Origin: Cellulosimicrobium marinum
GTDB lineage: Bacteria; Actinomycetota; Actinomycetes; Actinomycetales; Cellulomonadaceae
Direction: 5' to 3'
NCBI RefSeq assembly: GCF_020551945.1
Contig: NZ_JAJBZH010000001.1
Coordinates: 686,108 to 750,107, forward strand
Length of the DNA stretch: 64,000 nucleotides
Numbering within the stretch: position 1 is the first letter of the stretch; each line of letters starts with the position of its first letter. The notes under the pieces are model-generated. The model searched no databases. It worked only from the letters and a program-made list of their open reading frames with translations, and was not told the DNA's origin. Below, piece by piece: positions 8,414 through 17,142 of the stretch. The position numbers and the translations under genes are program-made.

Positions 8414-9724
8414 TCAGCGCAGCGGGTCGAACGGGCGGATCTCGTCCGGGACGCGCCCCGTGACGACCTGCTCCGCGAGCGCGCGCCCCGTCGCCGGGCC
8501 GAGCACGACGCCCCACATGCCGTGCCCGCCCGCGACGTACACGCCGGGGGCGCGCGTCGCGCCGACGAGCGGCAGGCCGTCGGGCGTGACGGGGCGCGAG
8601 CCCACCCACTCGTCGTGCCGGTCGTCGAGGTCGACGCCGCGGAACAGGTGGCGCACCGACGCGAGGATCGCGTCGATCCGGCGCGGCTGCAGGGGCTCGT
8701 CGGGGCCGCGGAACTCCATCGTCCCCGCGATGCGGAAGCGCCCCTGGTAGGGCGTGCAGGCGACGCGTCGTGCGGGGAGGTAGATCGGCGTCCCGACGGG
8801 CTCGTCGGTCTTGACGGTGAACGAGTACCCGCGACCGGCCTGCACGCGCGTGCGCACGCCGAGCGGTGCGGCGAGCGCGGGCAGCCACGCGCCGGTGGCG
8901 AGCACGACGGCGTCGGCCCGCAGGTCCGTGAGGTCGCCGGGGGCGTGCGGCGGTCGCGCGGAGGCGCGGACGGCGGGGCCGTCGCGGCGGACCCCGACGA
9001 CGTCCAGCCCCGTCACGACGCGGCCGCCCCGGGCGCGCACGGAGTCGGCGAGCGCGTCGACGAACGGACCGGGCTCGACGAAGCGCTGACCCTCCAGGGC
9101 CAGGACGGTGGACACGCGGTCGGTGAGCTGGGCGGCGCGCTCGCCCGCCTCGACGCGGCGCACGTGCACGTGCTGCCCCGCGGCGTCGACGTGCTCGAGC
9201 TCGTGGAGGAAGGGCAGCGACTCGTGCTCGTGCTCGAACGCGACGGTGAACGGCCCGGGCGTCGTGCGGGCCGCGACCGGGTGCCCGGCGGAGCCGCCCG
9301 CGGCGAGCTCGTCGAACGCCGCGAGCGCGACCCGGTCGATCGGGGTGAGCGCCGCCATCGCGCGGTCCCACCGGCGCTGCGTCGCGTGCGACATGAAGCG
9401 GGCGAGGAACGCCCACAGGCGCGGGTCGAACCGGAGCGGGACGTGCAGCGGCGCCGCGGGGTCGAGGAGCGCGCGCGGGCCGTACGTCCACAGGGACGGG
9501 TCGGCGAGCGGCATCGCCATGCCCGGCGTGAGCCAGCCGGCGTTGCCCCACGACGACCCGGCGGCGACACCCGTGCGGTCGACGACCGTCACGTCGACGC
9601 CGTGCTCCTGCAGGTGCCACGCGGTGGCGAGGCCGACCATGCCGGCGCCGACGACGAGCGCCGTGCGGGGACGGCGGTGCTCGGCGGGGCGCGGGACGCG
9701 CAGGGCAGGGGAGGTGGGGCGCAC
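8414..9724 (-). CDS. FAD-dependent D-amino-acid/glycine oxidoreductase (DadA-like)
   Basis: The 436-residue enzyme has an N-terminal Rossmann FAD motif [30 protein letters not shown] near the flavin, [13 protein letters not shown] and a C-terminal [20 protein letters not shown] second FAD contact. This is the DAO/DadA family, which oxidises D-amino acids, glycine or related amines. GTG 9724 has AAGGAG six bases upstream. The gene is divergent from an Lrp/AsnC regulator 190 bases away, the classic arrangement for amino-acid-induced dad genes, so the regulator probably controls it. Exact substrate not determined. Confidence 0.85.
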   Translation of the reverse strand: MRPTSPALRVPRPAEHRRPRTALVVGAGMVGLATAWHLQEHGVDVTVVDRTGVAAGSSWGNAGWLTPGMAMPLADPSLWTYGPRALLDPAAPLHVPLRFDPRLWAFLARFMSHATQRRWDRAMAALTPIDRVALAAFDELAAGGSAGHPVAARTTPGPFTVAFEHEHESLPFLHELEHVDAAGQHVHVRRVEAGERAAQLTDRVSTVLALEGQRFVEPGPFVDALADSVRARGGRVVTGLDVVGVRRDGPAVRASARPPHAPGDLTDLRADAVVLATGAWLPALAAPLGVRTRVQAGRGYSFTVKTDEPVGTPIYLPARRVACTPYQGRFRIAGTMEFRGPDEPLQPRRIDAILASVRHLFRGVDLDDRHDEWVGSRPVTPDGLPLVGATRAPGVYVAGGHGMWGVVLGPATGRALAEQVVTGRVPDEIRPFDPLR

Positions 9725-9848
9725 GTCGGGCTCCTTCGACCGACGCCCGCCTCGCGGGTGGCGAGGCGGGCGTGTGGCTGGTGCGCGGCGGGGTGGTGCC
9801 GCGCAGCGCCCACAGTGGTCGAACCTTCGGGGGAGAGCAAGGGGAGGC

Positions 9849-9933
9849 GAAGGATCGTCGGTAGAGTACGCGAGACGGATCGGATCTTCTGCGGGACGGG
9901 CGAGGTGGGCCACATGGTGACGAAGGATCTTCG
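9849..9933. promoter_or_regulatory. Three GAAGGATC-type sites, possible Lrp/AsnC operator
   Basis: GAAGGATC occurs at 9849-9856, its near-inverse GGATCTTC at 9882-9889, and the near-palindrome CGAAGGATCTTCG at 9921-9933 inside the first codons of the regulator gene. Spacings are 33 and about 39 bases, roughly three to four helical turns, as Lrp octamers often use. A possible -10 TAGAGT lies at 9862-9867. Confidence 0.4.
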
Positions 9934-10390
9934 GCACGCGGGACGACCCGTCGAGCTCGACGACACCGACCGGCGCATCCTCGACGTGCTCACCATTGAC
10001 GCCCGCGCGACGAACGCCGCGATCGCCGAGCGGGTCGGCATCGCGCCGTCCACCTGCCACGCGCGCGTGCGCGCCCTCGTCGAGCGCGGCGTCGTGCGGG
10101 GGTTCCGTGCCGACGTCGACCCCGCCGCCCTCGGCCGCGGCCTCCAGGCGCTCATCGCGATCCGCCTCCAGGCCGGGGCCCGCCAGGGCCTGGAGGCGTT
10201 CCGCGACTACCTGCTCGCGCTGCCGGACGTCGAGGGCGTCTTCTTCGTCACCGGCGACCGCGACTTCCTCCTGCACGTCGCCGTCGAGGACTCCGACGCG
10301 CTCCGCGACCTCGTCTCCCGCACGATCAGCGTCCGGCCCGAGGTCGCGGGCACGAGCACCACCGTGATCTTCGAGCACGCGCGCCCCTGA
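9914..10390 (+). CDS. Lrp/AsnC-family transcriptional regulator
   Basis: The 158-residue protein has an N-terminal winged helix ([40 protein letters not shown]) followed by the RAM ligand domain (residues 75-155) with [20 protein letters not shown]. These proteins form octamers that sense amino acids. The divergent DadA-like oxidase is the likely target and its amino acid the likely signal. ATG 9914 follows GAGGTG. The stop lies 10 bases from the end of the convergent FAD oxidase gene. Confidence 0.88.
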   Translation: MVTKDLRHAGRPVELDDTDRRILDVLTIDARATNAAIAERVGIAPSTCHARVRALVERGVVRGFRADVDPAALGRGLQALIAIRLQAGARQGLEAFRDYLLALPDVEGVFFVTGDRDFLLHVAVEDSDALRDLVSRTISVRPEVAGTSTTVIFEHARP

Positions 10391-10400
10391 GGGCGGCGGG

Positions 10401-11813
10401 TCAGGAACCGAACGGGAAGCGGCCCAGCGGGTCGTACTGCGCCCGCACGGACCGCAGCCGGTCGTACGTCTCGGACGACCACGCGCGGGCGAGCGTCTCG
10501 TCCGTCCACGGACCGGGGAGGAAGTTGACGTTCGTCTCCGACGCGGCCCACGGCTGCGACCACTGCGCGAACGCCGCCGTGCTGGCCACCATGTCCGGCA
10601 CGCGCGGCGGGTTCATCCCGAGCAGCGTCACGAGGTAGCCGGCCGTGCGGCCGCCCGCCGCCGACCCCTCCGGCACGTCGGTCCGCGCCGCGCCCCCGAG
10701 GTGGCGGACCTCCGCGCCGAGGAACGGCGAGGCGCTCGCGGGACCGTACTCGGCGAGGAACCGGTCGACGAACGCGTCGTCGACGTCGCGCAGCGCGGCT
10801 CCCGAGATCCACGTCGGCCCCGGGTCCTCCGGGTCGGCGTGGATGCTCGCGACCTCGGCCGCGGGCAGGGGACCCACCGTGTCGACGAGGGCGGGGGCCA
10901 GGGCGCGCAGCCCCGCGGCGTGCCGCTCGCCGTCCGCCGGGTCGCCGGGGAAGGCGAACCGCAGCGTGAGCACGTCCCGACCGCGCAGGGGTTCGGGGAC
11001 GAACGGCAGGTCCGGGAGGGACAGCATGACGACCGAGGTCGTGACGTCGTCGGGAACCGACGCCGTCCACCGTGCCCAGCCGCGGAACACGTCCTCCACG
11101 TGCGCGGTGTCGAACGTCATCGACCCGGCGTAGAGGGTCGTCAGCGGCACGAGCTCGACGTCGACGCGCGTCACGACGCCCAGGCCGCCCTTGCCGCCGC
11201 GCAGCGCCCAGAACAGGTCGGTCTCCGTCTCCGCGTCGGCGTCGACGACCGACCCGTCGGCGAGGACCACTCGGAAACCGCGCACCCAGTCCGTGGTCAG
11301 GCCGTGGCTGCGCGCGAGCGGCCCGAACCCGCCGCCGAGCAGGTACCCGACCACCCCGACGTGCGTCGACGAGCCCGTGACCGGGGCGAGGCCGTGCTCC
11401 GCGGCGGCGTCCACCACCGCCTGCCAGCGCGTCCCCGCACCGACCCGCGCCACGCGGGTGGCGGGGTCGACCTCGACGCCCGTCAGGCCCGGCGTCGCGA
11501 CGAACACGGCGTCGTCCACGGGCCACGCCGCGCCGTGCCCCGTCGCGTGGACGCGCACGGGCAGGTCGTGGTCGGCCGCGAACCGGACCGCCTCGACGAC
11601 GTCGTCCTCCGACGCCGCGACGACCACGACCTCCGGGTCGTGCACGACGAGCGTGCTGTGCGGCGCGACGGCGTCCGCGGCGGTCGGGCCGCCGTCGGGC
11701 ACCTCCCCGCGGGCCAGGACCGCGCCGCTGACGCGGGCGCGCAACGCGGCCACGGCGTCGGGCGTGACGTCCGGCGCGCTGCTCGCGGTCGTGGTGGGTG
11801 TGCTCTCGGACAT
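10401..11813 (-). CDS. FAD-binding oxidase of the berberine-bridge (BBE) type
   Basis: The 470-residue protein has the PCMH FAD-binding domain: VHATGHGAAWPVDDAVFVAT, where the His probably holds the flavin, and THVGVVGYLLGGGFGPLARS. The C-terminus ends in the BBE segment NFLPGPWTDETLARAWS ... YDPLGRFPFGS. Relatives oxidise sugars, alkaloids or secondary metabolites with oxygen. The substrate is not predictable. ATG 11813 has GAGGGG upstream. No biosynthetic genes lie nearby, so it stands alone. Confidence 0.83.
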   Translation of the reverse strand: MSESTPTTTASSAPDVTPDAVAALRARVSGAVLARGEVPDGGPTAADAVAPHSTLVVHDPEVVVVAASEDDVVEAVRFAADHDLPVRVHATGHGAAWPVDDAVFVATPGLTGVEVDPATRVARVGAGTRWQAVVDAAAEHGLAPVTGSSTHVGVVGYLLGGGFGPLARSHGLTTDWVRGFRVVLADGSVVDADAETETDLFWALRGGKGGLGVVTRVDVELVPLTTLYAGSMTFDTAHVEDVFRGWARWTASVPDDVTTSVVMLSLPDLPFVPEPLRGRDVLTLRFAFPGDPADGERHAAGLRALAPALVDTVGPLPAAEVASIHADPEDPGPTWISGAALRDVDDAFVDRFLAEYGPASASPFLGAEVRHLGGAARTDVPEGSAAGGRTAGYLVTLLGMNPPRVPDMVASTAAFAQWSQPWAASETNVNFLPGPWTDETLARAWSSETYDRLRSVRAQYDPLGRFPFGS

Positions 11814-11930
11814 GGGTGTCCCCTCTGGTCGGACCGTGGCCCGGGCGACAGGACGCCGTGCCACGACGCCGCCCGGCCGGCGGCGTCGAGAGGTAGGGAG
11901 GGCGTCCCGACCCGCTCGTGCCGTCCCAGG

Positions 11931-12890
11931 TCAGGAGGCGCGGAACGCCGCGAGGACGCGTTCGACCGACGACCCCAGACCCCAGCGCTCCGTGAGCGCC
12001 TCCAGCGCCTGCGGGTCCGCGGGCGCCGTCGGGAGGGTGTCGTCGACCTCCGGCGCCGGGGCGTCGCGCACCACCTGGACGACGGTCGGCGCGACCGCCA
12101 GGTAGTCCGCCGCCTCGGTGAGGCGCCGACGCTGCGTCGCGGTGAGCCCCGGGTCGCCGGCGTCGCGCGCCGCGAGCACCCCCGCGAGGTCGCCGAACCG
12201 GTCGAGGAGGGCGGCCGCCGTCTTCTCCCCGATCCCCGGCACGCCGGGCAGCCCGTCGCTCGGGTCGCCCCGCAGGGCGGCCATGTCCGCGTACGCGGTG
12301 CCCGAGCCCACGCCGTAGCGCTCGGCCAGGCGCGCCTGGTCCACGACGTCGAGGTTCCGCACGCCCTTCGTCGGGTAGAGGACGCGCACGCCCGCGGCGT
12401 CGTCGACGAGCTGGAACAGGTCCCGGTCGCCCGTGACCACCTCCACGCGCGCGTCGCCCTCCGCCGCCGAGCCGGCCCCCCGGGCGACCTCGCGCGCGGT
12501 CAGCGTGCCGATGACGTCGTCCGCCTCGAACCCGGGGACGCCCACGCGCGCGACGCCGAGCGCCGCCAGAACGTCGACGATCACCGGCACCTGCGCGACG
12601 AGCTTCTCCGGCACCTCCTCGACACCCGTGGTGCCGGGCACCTCGCGCGCGACCCGGTGCGCCTTGTACGACGGGATGGCCTCGACCCGGAACGCGGGCC
12701 GCCAGTCGTCGTCCCAGCACGCGACGAGGCGCCGCGGACGCCGGTCCGTCACGAGCGTCGCGATCATGTCGAGCAGACCGCGCACCGCGTTGACGGGCGT
12801 GCCGTCCGGGGCCTTGATCGAGTCGGGGACGCCGAAGAACGCCCGGAAGTACAGGCTCGCGGTGTCCAGCAGCAGCAGGTCCGTGCTCAT
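11931..12890 (-). CDS. 5'-3' exonuclease (FEN/PolA N-terminal domain type)
   Basis: The 319-residue protein is a stand-alone relative of the 5' nuclease domain of DNA polymerase I. It shows LLLLDTASLYFRAFFGVP, the arch Lys/Arg stretch ACWDDDWRPAFRVEAIPSYK, FEADDVIGTLT, VVTGDRDLFQLVDD and the DNA-binding helix-hairpin-helix GDPSDGLPGVPGIGEKTA. Asp residues in these motifs bind two metal ions. It should trim RNA primers or flaps during repair. ATG 12890 is the only sensible start. It is divergent from a VOC gene 106 bases away; the spacer shows no clear operator. Confidence 0.9.
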   Translation of the reverse strand: MSTDLLLLDTASLYFRAFFGVPDSIKAPDGTPVNAVRGLLDMIATLVTDRRPRRLVACWDDDWRPAFRVEAIPSYKAHRVAREVPGTTGVEEVPEKLVAQVPVIVDVLAALGVARVGVPGFEADDVIGTLTAREVARGAGSAAEGDARVEVVTGDRDLFQLVDDAAGVRVLYPTKGVRNLDVVDQARLAERYGVGSGTAYADMAALRGDPSDGLPGVPGIGEKTAAALLDRFGDLAGVLAARDAGDPGLTATQRRRLTEAADYLAVAPTVVQVVRDAPAPEVDDTLPTAPADPQALEALTERWGLGSSVERVLAAFRAS

Positions 12891-12996
12891 GCCGCCATCC
12901 TGCCGCACCCCACCGACGCCGATGAGCGAGCGGTGCACGCACGGTCGACCCTGGAGGAGCCGACCGGCCGGCCGGCCCACGGACGGAGGAGGCACC

Positions 12997-13380
12997 ATGC
13001 TCGGCAAGGCGTTCAGCGGGTTCTCGGTCGACGACGTCGACGCGGCCCGGCGGTTCTACGGCGACGTGCTCGGCCTGCCGGTCCGCGGCGACGACATGCT
13101 CTGGCTCGACCTCGCCGGAACCACGGGGATCCTCGTGTACCCCAAGGGCGACGCGCACGACCCCGCGTCGTTCACCGTCCTCAACTTCCCCGTGCGCGAC
13201 GTCCCGGCGACCGTCGCGGAGCTGCGCGAGCGCGGCGTCACGTTCGAGCGGTACGAGGGCACGCCCGTCGAGACCGACGACGACTTCGTGTTCCGCGGCG
13301 GCGGGCCCCTCATCGCGTGGTTCCGCGACCCGGCGGGCAACGTGCTGTCGGTGATCCAGGACGACGACGCCGGGTCCTGA
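12997..13380 (+). CDS. VOC-family (glyoxalase-like) protein
   Basis: The 127-residue protein starts FSGFSVDDVDAARRFYGDVL and ends IAWFRDPAGNVLSVIQDD, a two-module VOC fold. The usual second-module metal positions are Phe/Asp-rich rather than clearly His/Glu, so enzymatic activity is uncertain. ATG 12997 is preceded by GGAGGAGG. It is a different subfamily from the VOC protein at 5164-5601. Substrate unknown. Confidence 0.8.
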   Translation: MLGKAFSGFSVDDVDAARRFYGDVLGLPVRGDDMLWLDLAGTTGILVYPKGDAHDPASFTVLNFPVRDVPATVAELRERGVTFERYEGTPVETDDDFVFRGGGPLIAWFRDPAGNVLSVIQDDDAGS

Positions 13381-13423
13381 CGGGGACGGGGGGCGGCACC
13401 GCGCCGGGAGGCGCGGGAGCACG

Positions 13424-14143
13424 CTACGCCCCGCCGAGACCTTCCTCCCGCGCGGCCACGACGGCCGCGGCACGATCGCGCGCGCCGAGCTTGGTGAGCA
13501 CGTTCGTCACATGGTTGCGCACGGTCTTCGGGCTGAGCACGAGCCGCCGTGAGATCGCGGCGTTGTCGAGGCCGGCGGCGACGAGGTCGAGCACCTCGCG
13601 CTCGCGGTCGGTGAGCTGCGGGAAGGGGACGCGCACCGCCGAACGGCCGCCGACGACGTACGCCATCGCCCGGTCGGCGACCGCCGGCCCGAGGATCATC
13701 GCGCCGTCGGCGACGGCCCGCACCGCCCGCTCGATCTCGTCCGGGCCCGCCGACTTCACGAGGTAGCCGCGCGCCCCGGCCCGCACGGCCGCGACGACGA
13801 CGTCCGCGTCCTCGTGCATCGTCACGACGAGCACGCGCGCGTCCGGCCGCGCGCGCACGAGGTCGCGCGTGACGTCGACGCCGGAGCCGTCGCCCAGGTC
13901 GACGTCGACGAGCACCACGTCGGCCGCGACACCGCCGCCGCCCGACGACGCCCGCGCACCGTCGCCCGGCGGCCCGCCCTCGGGCCGCCCCGCCCGTGCG
14001 CCGGCGAGCCCGAGCAGCGCGCGCGCCTCGGCCGCACCGGCCGCCTGGCCGACGACGCGCACGCCGTCGAGCGACCCGAGCAGCGCGACGAGGCCGAGCC
14101 GGAACACGGGGTGGTCCTCGACGACGACCACGTCGACGCTCAC
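13424..14143 (-). CDS. NarL/LuxR-type response regulator with a long receiver insertion
   Basis: The 239-residue protein has a receiver domain (VVVVEDHPVFRLGLVALLG, phospho-acceptor Asp in DVVLVDVDLGDGSG, VVTMHEDADVVVAAVRAGA, YLVKSAGPDEI) and a C-terminal LuxR helix-turn-helix (LTDREREVLDLVAAGLDNAA ... KTVRNHVTNVLTKLGARDRA). A Gly/Pro/Ala-rich stretch of about 25 residues sits between helix 2 and strand 3 of the receiver, where the family has a short loop. The GTG overlaps the kinase stop by four bases, so the two are translationally coupled and surely cognate. Confidence 0.9.
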   Translation of the reverse strand: MSVDVVVVEDHPVFRLGLVALLGSLDGVRVVGQAAGAAEARALLGLAGARAGRPEGGPPGDGARASSGGGGVAADVVLVDVDLGDGSGVDVTRDLVRARPDARVLVVTMHEDADVVVAAVRAGARGYLVKSAGPDEIERAVRAVADGAMILGPAVADRAMAYVVGGRSAVRVPFPQLTDREREVLDLVAAGLDNAAISRRLVLSPKTVRNHVTNVLTKLGARDRAAAVVAAREEGLGGA

Positions 14144-16191
14144 GGCACGACCGACCGTTCCGCGAGCGGTGTCCGGCCCGGGACGAGCGGCAGGACGGCC
14201 CGCACGCGCGTGCCGGGGCCACCTGCTCCCGGGCCGAGCGGACCCGGCGCCGGGGCACCGCCGGGCACCGCGGGCCCCACCTCGACCCGTCCGCCCAGCT
14301 CGTCCGCGCGCTCGCGCACCGACCGCGCGCCCACGCCGGCGCGCGTGCCGGGCGCCACGCCCACGCCGCGGTCCTCGCACGTCACGACGAGCGCGTCGTC
14401 GTGCACCTCGACCGTGAGCCGGCACTCCGCCGTGCCGGAGTGCCGCGCGGCGTTGACGACGGACTCGCTCGCGATGGCGTACGCGGCCGCGGCGACGCGC
14501 GCGTCGAGGCCCTCGCCGGGGTCGCACCGCAGGTCGACGACGAAGCCTGCGACAGCCTGCCGCCCCGCCAGCTCGGAGAGCGCGGCCTCGAGACCCAGCT
14601 CGTCAAGCGACGGAGGGAGCAGGCTCCGGGACAGCGCGCGCACGTCCTCGACGCGCTGCTCCGCCTCGGCGCCGAGCGCGTCGAGGATCGCCGCGGCGGC
14701 CGCCGGGTCGGTGGCGAGCACGTTGCGCGCACCCTGCAGCCCGAGGCGGAGCCCGGTCAGCCAGGGCCCGACGCCGTCGTGCAGCTCGCGCCGGATGACG
14801 CGTCGCTCGGCCAGCCGCGCCCGTGTGGTGGCGTCGCGCGCCGCCTCCAGCTCGCGCGCACCCCGGGCGAGCGCGAGCCCGGCGCCGACGACGGGCAGGA
14901 GCTGGTCGAGCGCGTCGCCCGTGCGTGCGTCGAGCCGCTCGCCCGCCCGGGGCACCGCGTGCACGCGCCCGAGCAGTCGCCCGCCGTGCACGACGTCGCG
15001 CACGACCGCGTCCGGCGGCGTGACGGCACCGGCGCCCCTCGGCCCGACCCGCCCGGCCGCCGGGACGACCGTCCTGCTCGGCTCCGCCACGGCGGGCCGC
15101 TCGATCGTCACGGACTCCAGTCGCAGGGCCTCGCGCACGCCGCCCGCGAGCGCCGCGACGAGCTCGTCGGCGGTCGACGCGGTGGAGAGGCGTCGGCCGA
15201 CGCTGAGGGCGGCGCGTCCGGGGTCGCCGCCGTCGCCGTAGACGAGCACGCGGACGCGGCGACGGAGCCAGGCGTGCAGGGGCTGGACGGCGACGGCGGT
15301 GCCGACGGCGGCGAGCACCTGCGCCGCGGCCCCGTCGACGACGGCCGTGGCGACGACCACGACGACCGCGTACACGACCGCGAGCCCGACGGTCAGCATC
15401 GCGGCGACGGTCGCGCGCGACAGCACGAGGTCGATGCCCCAGAGCCGGTTGCGCAGCACGCACACGAGGATCGCGGCGGGGAACAGCGCCTGGCACGCGA
15501 GGTGGGTGAGCGGGAGCGCGAGGACGACCTCGGGGTTCGCCCACAGGCCGAGCAGCGGCAGGAAGGACAGCGCCATGAGCGTCGTGCCGAGGGCGAGCAG
15601 TCCCAGCCCGCGGCGGTCCTCGACGGGTCCTCTCCGCCACCGCCAGGCGGTCGCGGCGGCCGTGACCAGGCCGGCGACGACGACGGAGACGATCGCGGGC
15701 CGCGGGTCCTCGACCGAGGCGAGCAGGAAGTACGCGATCGACGCGACGCCGCCGGCGACGCCGCACCAGTCGCCGACGCGCAGACGGCCGGACCGGACGA
15801 ACCACGGCACGAGGACGAAGAGCCCGACCGTGCCGGGGATCCACGCCCAGCCGTACATCTCCGCGAGCGTGTCGAGCGGTGGCAGCGCGGGGTGCGTGGA
15901 GGAGAAGCTGAGCCACCCGCCGCCCAGCGCGGCGAGGCCCCCGCCGATCCCGGCGAGGGCCGTGAGCCACCCGACGACGTGCGGGCGCCGCGCGAGGATC
16001 ACCGCGGCGACCGTGCCGTAGACGAACGCGACGGTCGCGTCGACGACGACGAACAGCAGGTCGCCGAGCAGGACCGGCACGCCGGACGTGAGCTGGAGCA
16101 TGAGCGCCGTCACGCCGAGCACCCAGGCGAGGACCCCGAGGGTCCACGCCGTGCGGGGCATCCCGGCGCGGCCGGGACCGGGCTCGGCCAC
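14140..16191 (-). CDS. Membrane sensor histidine kinase (HisKA_3 type)
   Basis: The 683-residue protein begins with about ten membrane helices (residues 10-330), then a linker with a GAF-like part (about 370-450), the dimerisation helix RRVIRRELHDGVGPWLTGLR with the phospho-His, and an ATPase domain (ASESVVNAARHSG, CEDRGVGVAP, GVGARSVRERADELGG). This is the LiaS/DesK-like class that pairs with NarL regulators. GTG 16191 lies six bases after TACCGT and may be leaderless; ATG 16161 is an alternative. The signal sensed by the membrane part is unknown. Confidence 0.88.
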   Translation of the reverse strand: MAEPGPGRAGMPRTAWTLGVLAWVLGVTALMLQLTSGVPVLLGDLLFVVVDATVAFVYGTVAAVILARRPHVVGWLTALAGIGGGLAALGGGWLSFSSTHPALPPLDTLAEMYGWAWIPGTVGLFVLVPWFVRSGRLRVGDWCGVAGGVASIAYFLLASVEDPRPAIVSVVVAGLVTAAATAWRWRRGPVEDRRGLGLLALGTTLMALSFLPLLGLWANPEVVLALPLTHLACQALFPAAILVCVLRNRLWGIDLVLSRATVAAMLTVGLAVVYAVVVVVATAVVDGAAAQVLAAVGTAVAVQPLHAWLRRRVRVLVYGDGGDPGRAALSVGRRLSTASTADELVAALAGGVREALRLESVTIERPAVAEPSRTVVPAAGRVGPRGAGAVTPPDAVVRDVVHGGRLLGRVHAVPRAGERLDARTGDALDQLLPVVGAGLALARGARELEAARDATTRARLAERRVIRRELHDGVGPWLTGLRLGLQGARNVLATDPAAAAAILDALGAEAEQRVEDVRALSRSLLPPSLDELGLEAALSELAGRQAVAGFVVDLRCDPGEGLDARVAAAAYAIASESVVNAARHSGTAECRLTVEVHDDALVVTCEDRGVGVAPGTRAGVGARSVRERADELGGRVEVGPAVPGGAPAPGPLGPGAGGPGTRVRAVLPLVPGRTPLAERSVVP

Positions 16192-16247
16192 GGGGTCACG
16201 GTAGGGCCGGGGCACCCGTGGCGACCAGACCTCGCCGGGGAGATCAC

Positions 16248-16292
16248 CCGGTGCCCGACGACGCGGGGCGGGCTCGCGTCGTCGGGCACCGG
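16248..16292 (-). terminator. Strong hairpin between two same-strand genes
   Basis: Perfect 18-base arms (16248-16265 with 16275-16292) enclose 9 bases. It lies 25 bases past the stop of the membrane protein at 16317-17012 and upstream of the kinase, so it should insulate the kinase operon. Confidence 0.6.
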
Positions 16293-16316
16293 CGGGTGCG
16301 TGACCGGGGGCGGCGC

Positions 16317-17012
16317 TCAGCGCCGGTCCCCGAGCGCGAAGCCGAGCGCCGTGACGACGAGCCAGACCGGCCCGACGAAGCCGGCCATGTACTGCAGCGG
16401 CGAGATGCCGGTGAGCAGGGTCAGGCCGCCGAGCACGACCCCGACGACGCCGATCCACCGGGGGGCGGCCGCGTGGCGCAGCGCGGCGACGCCGAGCGCG
16501 ACGCCCGTGACGCCGGCGCCGACCCACAGCCACGGGATCGTCGCGACCCAGTCGACGTAGAACGCGCCGGACTCGGGGACGAGCAGCTCGGGCTCGGAGA
16601 ACGCGAAGAGGAACTGCGTGTCGAGGCCGGAGCCGAGCAGCCCGGCGACGGACACGAGGACGAGGCCCCAGCCGGCGACGGTCGGGAGCAGGGACCCGGT
16701 GGGCGCCTGCGCGTCGAGGCGGCGTCGCAGGCCCGCCGCGAAGACGAGCACGAGGAGCGCGCAGGCGATGGTCGCGGTGTGGAACACGATCTGCGAGCCG
16801 AGGCGACCGGCCATGTCCGCCACGATCGCGTCGGCGTCGCCGGCGGTCTCCTCCCAGTTGGCGCCGAAGGCCATCGAGCTCTGGACGGAGACGAGGCCGA
16901 GCACCCCGGCGGCGGCGCCGGTCCAGGCCCAGGCCCGCGAGGACCCCTCGCGGGCGCGGCGTGCGGCGGGTGCCCCGACGAGGGGCGAGGTGGTGAGCGG
17001 TGCGTCCTGCAC
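16317..17012 (-). CDS. Multi-pass membrane protein of unknown function
   Basis: The 231-residue protein has about six hydrophobic segments (for example AGVLGLVSVQSSMAFG, IVFHTATIACALLVLVFAAG, WIGVVGVVLGGLTLLTGISP, VGPVWLVVTALGFALG). GTG 17012 has GGAGG seven bases upstream, so the longer frame to 17096 is rejected. It resembles unnamed actinobacterial integral membrane proteins with a short extracellular acidic loop (WEETAGDADAIVADMAG). No function is suggested. Its own hairpin terminator follows. Confidence 0.72.
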   Translation of the reverse strand: MQDAPLTTSPLVGAPAARRAREGSSRAWAWTGAAAGVLGLVSVQSSMAFGANWEETAGDADAIVADMAGRLGSQIVFHTATIACALLVLVFAAGLRRRLDAQAPTGSLLPTVAGWGLVLVSVAGLLGSGLDTQFLFAFSEPELLVPESGAFYVDWVATIPWLWVGAGVTGVALGVAALRHAAAPRWIGVVGVVLGGLTLLTGISPLQYMAGFVGPVWLVVTALGFALGDRR

Positions 17013-17142
17013 GGGAGGTCCTCCTTGGTCGGGCGCGGCCGTCCGCGCCACCGTCATCGACCAGGGAAGGCTCGTCGACGGGGTGTCCCGGGCCACAGAG
17101 GCACGTGTCCCGACCTTCCGGGCGGTCCGAGGTGCCGCGCCG

